64,000 nucleotides of DNA from Kiritimatiellia bacterium (GTDB taxonomy: Bacteria; Verrucomicrobiota; Kiritimatiellia; RFP12; UBA1067), in contig JAFXTB010000037.1 in assembly GCA_017525225.1 (NCBI GenBank), forward strand, positions 17,559 to 81,558. The letters are read 5' to 3'. Numbering within the stretch: position 1 is the stretch's first letter; every line of letters begins with the position of its first letter. Of the stretch, positions 1-6,394 are shown one piece after another. Position numbers and translations under genes: made by a program. A model generated the notes under the pieces. The model was not told the origin of the DNA, made no database searches, and saw only the letters and a list, made by a program, of their open reading frames with translations.

Positions 1-2
1 TA

Positions 3-716
3 CGCATACCTTCTGGAGTCTACACCAACGCCGCAGGTCGCGCGGCCACGATCCCGCGTCCGTTCTGGCTGGGGGCCAAGGAGATTACGAACCGCCAGTT
101 CCGCAGGTTCATGCCGCGCCATGACAGCGGCATCGAGGTGAACGACTTCATGAAGTTCTCGCAGGTGGAGCTGGGCTATCCGCTCACAGGCGAAGACCAG
201 CCTGCCGTGCGGCTGTCCGCCGACCAGGCGGAGGCGTTCTGTCGCGCGCTTTCCTCCCAGACCGGTGCCAGATGCCGCCTACCTACCGGCGATGAATGGG
301 AATGGGCAGCGCGCGCGGGAAGTCCTTCTGCCATGCCATACGGTTCGCTGGACGACGACTTCGCGCCTTTCGCGAACCTTGCGGACCGCACCTTCCGTCG
401 GCAGGATCGTTTCAGCGGCAATGTGCCGCTGATGGGCGTGCCGCCCTGGCGGCTTGCGGACGAACGTTTCGACGATGGATGCCGGGTGACGGCACCGGTC
501 GGTTCCTTCAAGGCGAACGCATGGGGGCTGCACGACATGGCCGGCAACGTGTGGGAATGGACGGCAGACCGCACGGACGACGGACGCGCCAAGGCACGCG
601 GCGGATCGTTCTGGAGCAGACCGAAGGACGCCACATTCGCGAGGACGGTCAGGTATCGCACATGGCAGCGCGTACACGATGTGGGATTCAGGGTGCTTCT
701 TGAAGACGTTCCCTGA
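3..716 (+). CDS. SUMF1/FGE-sulfatase-type domain protein (5' partial)
   Basis: The reading frame is open to the left window edge, so the true start is outside; about 237 residues are visible. They form the C-terminal part of a formylglycine-generating-enzyme (SUMF1) fold: FWLGAKEITNRQFRRF, then CRLPTGDEWEWAARAG, MAGNVWEWTAD, ARGGSFWSRP and a closing VGFRVLLEDVP, all in the family order. The two catalytic cysteines of true sulfatase-activating FGEs, in the last 30 residues, are absent: the region reads RYRTWQRVHDVGFRV. I therefore infer a generic FGE-sulfatase domain protein (binding or structural role) rather than a sulfatase activator. It ends 8 nt before the convergent GYF_2 gene. Confidence 0.85.
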   Translation, partial: RIPSGVYTNAAGRAATIPRPFWLGAKEITNRQFRRFMPRHDSGIEVNDFMKFSQVELGYPLTGEDQPAVRLSADQAEAFCRALSSQTGARCRLPTGDEWEWAARAGSPSAMPYGSLDDDFAPFANLADRTFRRQDRFSGNVPLMGVPPWRLADERFDDGCRVTAPVGSFKANAWGLHDMAGNVWEWTADRTDDGRAKARGGSFWSRPKDATFARTVRYRTWQRVHDVGFRVLLEDVP

Positions 717-724
717 CGGAGACC

Positions 725-2161
725 CTACGTCTTCAACCCCATCCACGGCGCCAGCTTCACGGCGCGGGCCTCCCGCGACTGGACGGTGTGGCCGGGCAGG
801 CTGCTTTCCAGCGCCGAAAGACGGGAGAGCAGCGCCTGCTGGGCGGCCAGATGCTGCTGGCGCGCATTCTCCGCGTTCTGCCGTTCGTCCATCAGCTCCT
901 TCTCGCGCTGCTGCAGCCGTAGGCGCAGGTTCTGTATCTGCTGGTTCAGCGCAGCCACGTCTTCCACCTGCTTGCGCAGGCGTTCCGCCTCTGCAGTCTT
1001 CTCGCGCAGCTTCTGCATCAGATCCTGCAGGCGCACCTCCGTTTCCCGCGCGGTCTTTTCATTTAGCACGCGCAACGCGTCCAGCTCCCTGCGCAGATTG
1101 GCCGTGCGCGGATCCTCGGGATGCTCCATCAGCGCTCGGCGCTTCATGTCGTCGGCATTCGCGCCAATGCGCTTGAGCAGCTCCTGCCGTCGCGCCAGCA
1201 GCCGCTCCGAACGAGCGCGCCAGCGTTTCTGGGATTCCTCCGCCTCGCGCTTTTCCGTCTCCAGCGTCTGGGCGAGCGCCGCCGCCTCTTCCTGCAGCAG
1301 CGCATAGACCGCGGCCTCCATGTCCGCCGCGGCCTGGGCGTTCGGCGGCAGCCGCTTGATCTCGTCGGAGAGCGCCAATGTCTCCGCCTCGGCGTCGCGC
1401 GCCTGCCGCTGTGCGGCGGCAACCTCGTCGCGCGCGGCCGCTATCTTTGCCTCGGCATCGTTGCGGGTGGCCGCCATCTGCGCCTCTACGGCGTTCACCC
1501 GCGTCTCCGCAGCAGCCAGCCCCGTCTTAAGCTGCTCCGCGCGGGCCGTGACCTCGTCCAGCTTTGCCAGCAGTTCCGGATCCTGTACCTCAATGCGCTT
1601 CTCGACTATCTTTTCTACCGGCACCTCTACGATCTTCTCCACCGGCACTTCCACGCGCTTTTCGACAATCTTTTCTACCGGCACCTCCACGCGCTTTTCG
1701 ACAATCTTCTCCACCGGCACTTCCACACGCTTCTCGACAATCTTCTCTACCGGTACCTCCACGCGCTTCTCGACAATCTTCTCCACGATGCGCGGCTTGG
1801 GTGTGGACGGGGGTGGTTGCGGCGCGGCCTCTACAGGCGTGGCAGGCGGCTTGGTGGCGGGTTCATGTCCGAACGGCGGACGCACCTCGACGAGCTTCGA
1901 GCTGCGCGGCAGGCGGCCGGAATTCAGCAGAGCCTGGGCGGCGGCCTTGTTGAAGGGTCCACGCGGCAGGCCGTCGCCTATGTCGATCGACCAGCGCATG
2001 TCGAGGAAGTCGATCTCGGTGGCGGGACGCCACTCCTTGCCGTCGGGCGATATCTCCTGTCCCGGCTGGATGCGGCCCATCTGCGCCCATTCGATCAGGC
2101 GGCTCTTTGTCTCCGGACCGAAAGTCTCGTCTTGCGTTCTCAAATACCATGTGTCTGCCAT
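725..2161 (-). CDS. GYF_2-domain coiled-coil protein with 12-residue VEK repeats
   Basis: 478 residues, unknown function. The N-terminus (about 1-95) looks like a GYF_2/DUF4339 module: [19 protein letters not shown], then a second partial copy around [17 protein letters not shown] proline-rich linker follows, then residues about 125-192 with near-perfect repeats of [12 protein letters not shown]. The rest (about 195-465) is a long Ala/Glu/Arg-rich coiled coil. There is no signal peptide or membrane segment, so it is probably cytoplasmic, or bound to a partner through the GYF_2 part. It lies 19 nt downstream of another GYF_2 coiled-coil gene on the same strand, so the two are probably co-transcribed paralogues. 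A role in cell-envelope or scaffold assembly is only a guess. Confidence 0.8.
   Translation of the reverse strand: MADTWYLRTQDETFGPETKSRLIEWAQMGRIQPGQEISPDGKEWRPATEIDFLDMRWSIDIGDGLPRGPFNKAAAQALLNSGRLPRSSKLVEVRPPFGHEPATKPPATPVEAAPQPPPSTPKPRIVEKIVEKRVEVPVEKIVEKRVEVPVEKIVEKRVEVPVEKIVEKRVEVPVEKIVEVPVEKIVEKRIEVQDPELLAKLDEVTARAEQLKTGLAAAETRVNAVEAQMAATRNDAEAKIAAARDEVAAAQRQARDAEAETLALSDEIKRLPPNAQAAADMEAAVYALLQEEAAALAQTLETEKREAEESQKRWRARSERLLARRQELLKRIGANADDMKRRALMEHPEDPRTANLRRELDALRVLNEKTARETEVRLQDLMQKLREKTAEAERLRKQVEDVAALNQQIQNLRLRLQQREKELMDERQNAENARQQHLAAQQALLSRLSALESSLPGHTVQSREARAVKLAPWMGLKT
1585..1786 (-). repeat. In-gene 36-bp tandem repeat encoding [12 protein letters not shown]
   Basis: Four full 36-bp copies, one shortened 24-bp copy (VEKIVEVP) and one diverged copy ([12 protein letters not shown]) lie in tandem inside the GYF_2 coiled-coil gene. 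Copies differ mostly at third codon positions (gtg/gta, ctc/ttc), so the peptide is kept while the DNA drifts. The shortened copy shows that unit number changes by slippage or recombination. Confidence 0.85.
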
Positions 2162-2180
2162 AGCGATCTCCTTGTGGTCG

Positions 2181-2936
2181 TCATTTCTTCTTGCCGAAGG
2201 TGAAGAACTTCTTTGCGCCGGATGCGCCCATGCGGGCCAACTCCGCCTGGGCCTGCCGCTCGATTGCCGCGAGCGTGGCCTGGTTTGCGCCGCCGAACGC
2301 GTTGCGTGCCACCTGTGGCGGCGGTTCGTCGCTCACCACCACTTCCGGGACGAGAGGTTCCTCCGTGCGCCATTCGGGCACATGCACTTCGCTCTGCCGG
2401 CGTAGTTGTTCCTTAAGTTCCGCTATCTCATGGTCCTTTGCCGCCAGAGCCTCTTCGGCGCGGGCCGTCTCGTCGATGAGCTTGCTCTCCGTCTTCGCCA
2501 GCCTGTCGCGGATGGCGGCGACCTCGTCCTGGCACTTCTGCATACCGGCGGCGAGGTCGGCCACCTTCCCTTCGAGAGCCTTCTTGTCCGCGGCCAGCGC
2601 GGCGTTGTCGTCCTTGATCGGCTTCATCTTCGCCTCGACACATGCGGACGACTGGTAGAACCGTGCCTCCGGCGCGAGCGATCCCGTCTTGAGGAAGTCG
2701 TCCACCACGGCCCTGTGGGTGGGACCGTAGAACTGGCCTGGATTGTTCTCAATTATCCAGTCCATCTCCAGCTCGGGATTGAGCGATGCGAGCATCCAGG
2801 TGGAAAGGTTCTGCGATATGCTGGCCAGCGGTTCGATACGGCCATCCTTCACCCATTCCTTGAGCGTTTCGAAGGGTATGGGACCGAACACTTTGCCCGC
2901 CACATTGCGAACGTACCAAATTTTGCTAGATTTCAT
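2181..2936 (-). CDS. GYF_2-domain coiled-coil protein
   Basis: 251 residues. Two GYF_2/DUF4339-like segments are visible: [20 protein letters not shown] at residues 6-25 and [20 protein letters not shown] around residues 59-78. A coiled coil (about 95-165) follows, then a tail ending in [15 protein letters not shown], a basic C-terminus. Function is unknown. It is the first gene of a two-gene minus-strand unit with the VEK-repeat protein. Its start is supported by a minus-strand TATAAT at 2949-2944 that ends 7 nt before the ATG, with no Shine-Dalgarno, so translation is probably leaderless. It is divergent from proC and the two promoters share the same 37 bp. Confidence 0.8.
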   Translation of the reverse strand: MKSSKIWYVRNVAGKVFGPIPFETLKEWVKDGRIEPLASISQNLSTWMLASLNPELEMDWIIENNPGQFYGPTHRAVVDDFLKTGSLAPEARFYQSSACVEAKMKPIKDDNAALAADKKALEGKVADLAAGMQKCQDEVAAIRDRLAKTESKLIDETARAEEALAAKDHEIAELKEQLRRQSEVHVPEWRTEEPLVPEVVVSDEPPPQVARNAFGGANQATLAAIERQAQAELARMGASGAKKFFTFGKKK

Positions 2937-2973
2937 GCGACAGATTATATCATATTATGGTATAATCCTGCCC
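2937..2973. promoter_or_regulatory. Divergent, apparently leaderless promoters (GYF_2 gene / proC)
   Basis: On the plus strand TATAAT at 2961-2966 ends 7 nt before the proC ATG (2974), with a GCGACA -35-like hexamer at 2937-2942 (18-nt spacer). On the minus strand TATAAT (2949-2944) ends 7 nt before the GYF_2 ATG (2936). Neither start has room for a leader or a Shine-Dalgarno. Confidence 0.65.
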
Positions 2974-3780
2974 ATGAAAACAACACTAGGTTTTTGGGGC
3001 GCCGGGAAGATGGCCGAGGGCATTCTTGCCGCCGCATCGCTTGTGAAGGGCTTCACGCCGCAGTCTGTGCTCATGGCGGAGAAGCTTCCGGAGCGCGCGA
3101 AGGAGATGGCGCGCCGCTACAAGGTGCGCACCACCGACGACGTGCGCGCCGTCGCAAAGAGCGCGAGCATGATCTTCCTGGCGGTGAAGCCGCAGGACGT
3201 CGCGGCGCTGGCGGCGGAGGTGCGGCCGCTTCTGACGGCGAAGACGCTCGTGGTGTCGATCGCCGCAGGCAAGTCCATAGCCACCCTGCGCCGGCTTTTC
3301 GGCCGGGAGGTCCGCCTCGTGCGCGTGATGCCGAACCTCGCCCTGCGCGCCAAGGAGGGCATGTGCGCGATATGTCCGGCGGCGAACGCGACGGCGGCGG
3401 ACGTGAGGCGTGTGGCGGCGATCCTCGATGGCGCCGGGCGCACTGTTGTGCTCAAGGAGCGCCATTTCGACGCGGTGACGGCGCTCTCCGGCAGCGGTCC
3501 CGCGTTCTTCGCATACATGGAGCAGGCGATGGCGGAGGGTGGGCGAAAGCTCGGCCTGCCTGCCGCCGCCGCGCGGTTGCTGGCGGAGCAGACCATGCTT
3601 GGCACGGCCGCGTTCCTGCGCCAGTCGCAGATGGACCTTACCACGTTCATCGCGGGCGTCGCCACGCCCGGCGGCACAACGGCCGCGGGAATGGACGTGA
3701 TGCGCGCAAGCGATTTCGGGCAGGTCGTCGCGAAGACGCTCAAGGCCGCCGCGGCGCGGAGCGCGGAACTCGGGAAGTAG
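2974..3780 (+). CDS. proC: Pyrroline-5-carboxylate reductase
   Basis: 268 residues, the usual length for this NAD(P)H-dependent enzyme, which makes the last step of proline synthesis in the cytoplasm. The N-terminal Rossmann motif reads LGFWGAGKMAEGI. The family's middle region VRVMPNLALRAKEG and the C-terminal signature (residues about 165-250, with TALSGSGPAFFAYMEQAM and FIAGVATPGGTTAAGM) are intact. The frame extends upstream, but the ATG at 2974 is chosen because it starts the Rossmann fold and lies 7 nt after a TATAAT. The fumarase-beta-type gene begins 16 nt downstream and is probably co-transcribed. Confidence 0.95.
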   Translation: MKTTLGFWGAGKMAEGILAAASLVKGFTPQSVLMAEKLPERAKEMARRYKVRTTDDVRAVAKSASMIFLAVKPQDVAALAAEVRPLLTAKTLVVSIAAGKSIATLRRLFGREVRLVRVMPNLALRAKEGMCAICPAANATAADVRRVAAILDGAGRTVVLKERHFDAVTALSGSGPAFFAYMEQAMAEGGRKLGLPAAAARLLAEQTMLGTAAFLRQSQMDLTTFIAGVATPGGTTAAGMDVMRASDFGQVVAKTLKAAAARSAELGK

Positions 3781-3796
3781 GACCGTTGAAACCCCT

Positions 3797-4384
3797 ATGA
3801 TTGAATTGCGCCATCCGTTTTCCGAAGAGGCCGTGCGCGCTTTGCATGCGGGCGATTCCGTCAGCGTGAGCGGCCGCGTGTGGACCGGGCGCGACCGCTT
3901 CCACAAGCATTTCGCGGATGGAGGCGATCTGCCGGTGGATTTCCGGGATGGTGCGCTTTTCCACTGCGGTCCCGTAGTTGTGCGCGAAGGTGGCACCTGG
4001 CGGGTCGTAGCGGCAGGCCCCACCACCAGCGTGCGCGAAAATCCGTACGAGCCTGATTTCATCGCCGCCACCGGCGTGCGCCTTGTCATCGGCAAGGGGG
4101 GCATGGACGAGCGCACGCTGGAGGCCTGCCATGGCAATGGAGCAGTCTATCTGCAGGCGGTAGGGGGCGCTGCCGCTCTCATCGCCGCAACCGTGCGCCG
4201 GGTCGCAGGTGTCCATTTTCTGGAGGAGTTCGGCGCCACTGAGGCATGCTGGGAGTTCGAGGTCGAAAAGCTGCCGTGCATCGTTGCCATGGACAGCCAC
4301 GGCGTTTCGCTCTTCGACCGCGTGCGCGACGCATCCGCCGCCCGCCTTGCGGAGCTTTGCCCGGGTATCCGTTGCAGCAGATGA
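3797..4384 (+). CDS. Class I fumarase / tartrate dehydratase beta-type subunit
   Basis: 195 residues matching the Fumerase_C domain, the C-terminal half of class I fumarases and the beta subunit of two-subunit fumarate/L-tartrate dehydratases. Visible signatures are SGRVWTGRDRFHKHF near the N-terminus, AAGPTTSVREN, VIGKGGM and QAVGGAAALIA. The Fe-S cluster and most of the active site belong to the alpha subunit, which is not encoded here, so the activity depends on a gene elsewhere. It sits 16 nt after proC and is followed by a YqiA-like esterase 22 nt later. The family assignment is firm; the substrate (fumarate, tartrate or another hydroxyacid) is not settled. Confidence 0.88.
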   Translation: MIELRHPFSEEAVRALHAGDSVSVSGRVWTGRDRFHKHFADGGDLPVDFRDGALFHCGPVVVREGGTWRVVAAGPTTSVRENPYEPDFIAATGVRLVIGKGGMDERTLEACHGNGAVYLQAVGGAAALIAATVRRVAGVHFLEEFGATEACWEFEVEKLPCIVAMDSHGVSLFDRVRDASAARLAELCPGIRCSR

Positions 4385-4406
4385 TGGAGAGTATCTACCG
4401 GCAGAC

Positions 4407-5015
4407 ATGGCGATGAAGAAGATACTCTATCTGCATGGATTCGGTTCGTCGGGTGCGAGCGGTACCGTGGAACTGCTTCGCAAGGAGTTTTGGTGCCCGG
4501 ATGTGGCGCACCGTGCCACGGTGGTGGCGCCGGACATACCCGTCGATCCGGCGGTGGCGATGCCGATGCTCGAGGAGCTGGCCTACGATGAAATGCCCGA
4601 CCTCGTGATCGGCACCTCCATGGGCGGCATGTACGCCCAGCAGCTGCGCGGCTTTACGCGCATCTGCGTCAACCCGTCGTTTACCATCTCCAAGAAGTAC
4701 AACGTGCTGTACGTGGGCAAGCACAAGTGGCTCAACCGCCGCAAGGACGGTGAGACGGAGTTCCACGTGACGAAAGAGACGATCGCCCACTTCCAGGAGA
4801 TGGAGGCGCACCAGTTCGACGGCATTACGGACGACGACCGCATGCTCTGCCATGGTCTTTTCGGCGACGAGGACGATATGATGCCCGAGGTGCGGCCTAT
4901 CTTCGAGCAGCACTACCCCGGCATGGCGCACGTGTTTTCCGGTGGACACCGCATGAACGCCCAGGTCGTCACTGGGACCCTCCTGCCCTATATCCGTTCG
5001 CTGAACATATTCTGA
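4407..5015 (+). CDS. YqiA/UPF0227-like alpha/beta-hydrolase esterase
   Basis: About 202 residues. It begins KKILYLHGFGSSGASGT (oxyanion-hole HGFGSS), has the nucleophile elbow GTSMGGMYAQQL (GxSxG) and a late FSGGHRM supplying the catalytic His, with HGLFGDEDD as the acid-bearing strand. This matches the small cytoplasmic esterases of the YqiA/YcfP group. The frame is open further upstream, but those codons overlap the fumarase-like gene; the ATG at 4407 (or 4413, two codons on) starts the first beta strand. It is the last gene of the proC group. Substrate unknown. Confidence 0.85.
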   Translation: MAMKKILYLHGFGSSGASGTVELLRKEFWCPDVAHRATVVAPDIPVDPAVAMPMLEELAYDEMPDLVIGTSMGGMYAQQLRGFTRICVNPSFTISKKYNVLYVGKHKWLNRRKDGETEFHVTKETIAHFQEMEAHQFDGITDDDRMLCHGLFGDEDDMMPEVRPIFEQHYPGMAHVFSGGHRMNAQVVTGTLLPYIRSLNIF

Positions 5016-5088
5016 ACCGCGGCCCCGTCTTCTCATCATCTCTCAAATTTTATCGCAAGTTTTTCACGCGCGCGCCATATATTTATAG

Positions 5089-5094
5089 TATAAT
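5089..5094 (+). promoter_or_regulatory. -10 box of MFS gene (leaderless pattern)
   Basis: TATAAT ends 7 nt before the ATG at 5102, in TATAAT-agacgcc-ATG. No Shine-Dalgarno can fit, and no good -35 is seen at the usual distance. Confidence 0.55.
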
Positions 5095-5101
5095 AGACGC
5101 C

Positions 5102-6376
5102 ATGCGCAAAAATGAACATGGCGAGCGTGGTTTCTGCTCGGATTCGACCTACAAGTGGCTGATGCTGGCGATGCTGGCGGTCACCTATTTCCTCATGCAC
5201 GGGGCGCGGCAGGTGTTCAACGCCTCGCTGCCGCAGATAAAGGTGGATCTCGCCTCGCATGGCGCCACGGATGCGCAGCTTGGCCTTTCGCGTACGATCT
5301 TCCTTTTCGCGTACGGGCTGATGGTGCCTTTCGCGGGCATCGCGGCGGACTTCTTCAGGCGGAAATGGGTGATAGTCGTTGGAACGCTCTTCTTCTCCAC
5401 GAGCGTGTTCTTCACGGGCTTCTCCGATTCGATGCTGATGCTTTTCATCATGTACGGGTTCATGAACGGCATAGGGCAGTGCATGATACCGGGCGCGGCC
5501 AGTTCGCTGGTGGCGCAGTACCACACCGAGACGCGCTCCACCGCGCTGTCGATATACCAGTCCGCCCTGTATGTCGGGGTGCTGGTGTCATCGGTGGTGG
5601 CGGGCACGCTTGGCGGATCGTCGCAGTCCGGCTGGCGCATATCGTTCTGGGTGTTCGGCGGCGTGGCCATGGTGTGGATGGTCGTCCTTACGGTGTTCCT
5701 GCGCGATACGCCCGCCTTGAAGGTGCAGGGCGAGGATGTAAAGCCCCGGTTCAAGGATGCGCTCGCGGCGTTCTGCTCCAAGCCTTCCGCCTGGCTGCTC
5801 ACCTTCGCGTTCGGCATGCTGGTGTTTGGCTCCAACTGCTTCCGCACATGGATGCCCGCGTTCCTGCAGGGCCAGAAGGGGTGGGGCCTTACGCCCGGCT
5901 CGGCGGCGTTCCATGCCGTGTTCTGGTTCTACCTGGGAAGCTTTCTCGGTATAGCGCTCGGCGCGAGGACGTCGGACAAGCTCTCGGCGAAGCGCCGCGG
6001 CATCCGTCTGACGATCATGGCGGTAGGGCTGGCCATCTCGGCTCCGACGATGGCGGGGATGGTGCTCGTGCCGTCGCTCTGGCTCAGCTGCGTGATGATG
6101 TTCTTCTTCGGCCTGGGCGGCGGATTCTTCGACTGCAACCTCTACGCGGGCCTCTTCGACGTCGTGGCCCCGCGCTACCGTTCGGCGGCGATGGGATTCT
6201 ACCTGAGCGGCGCGTTCTTCATAGGGTGCCCCGCAACGGCCGTCCTGGGCTGGGTGGGCCACAACTATTCGCTCCAGACCGGCATGGCCATCTTCGGCGG
6301 CACGTACGCGCTGGGCGCATTGGCGATATTCCTCGCGCGGGCGTTCTTCTTCAAGCGAGATCACGTGGAGGGTTGA
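5102..6376 (+). CDS. MFS transporter (OPA/ACS-like), 12 TM
   Basis: 424 residues of strongly hydrophobic, regularly spaced helices, consistent with 12 membrane segments of a major facilitator. The A-motif-like loop GIAADFFRRKWVIVVG lies between helices 2 and 3, and SGWRISFWVFGG precedes the central loop. The sequence style resembles organophosphate/anion:cation symporters (GlpT, UhpC), so a sugar, sugar-acid or sugar-phosphate substrate is plausible. The next gene, an exported GH2 enzyme, starts 18 nt after the stop, so the pair probably hydrolyses and imports one glycan-derived product. Confidence 0.85.
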   Translation: MRKNEHGERGFCSDSTYKWLMLAMLAVTYFLMHGARQVFNASLPQIKVDLASHGATDAQLGLSRTIFLFAYGLMVPFAGIAADFFRRKWVIVVGTLFFSTSVFFTGFSDSMLMLFIMYGFMNGIGQCMIPGAASSLVAQYHTETRSTALSIYQSALYVGVLVSSVVAGTLGGSSQSGWRISFWVFGGVAMVWMVVLTVFLRDTPALKVQGEDVKPRFKDALAAFCSKPSAWLLTFAFGMLVFGSNCFRTWMPAFLQGQKGWGLTPGSAAFHAVFWFYLGSFLGIALGARTSDKLSAKRRGIRLTIMAVGLAISAPTMAGMVLVPSLWLSCVMMFFFGLGGGFFDCNLYAGLFDVVAPRYRSAAMGFYLSGAFFIGCPATAVLGWVGHNYSLQTGMAIFGGTYALGALAIFLARAFFFKRDHVEG

Positions 6377-6394
6377 TCTACGGTACGGACGACC

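Noticed and set aside
1585..1786. Regular 36-bp repeats resembling a CRISPR array
   Set aside because: There are no spacers; the units are contiguous, in frame and encode a coiled-coil peptide.
4157..4180. GGTAGGGGGCGCTGCCGC as another REP copy
   Set aside because: It encodes the conserved QAVGGAA of the fumarase family and the arms do not pair in the REP pattern.
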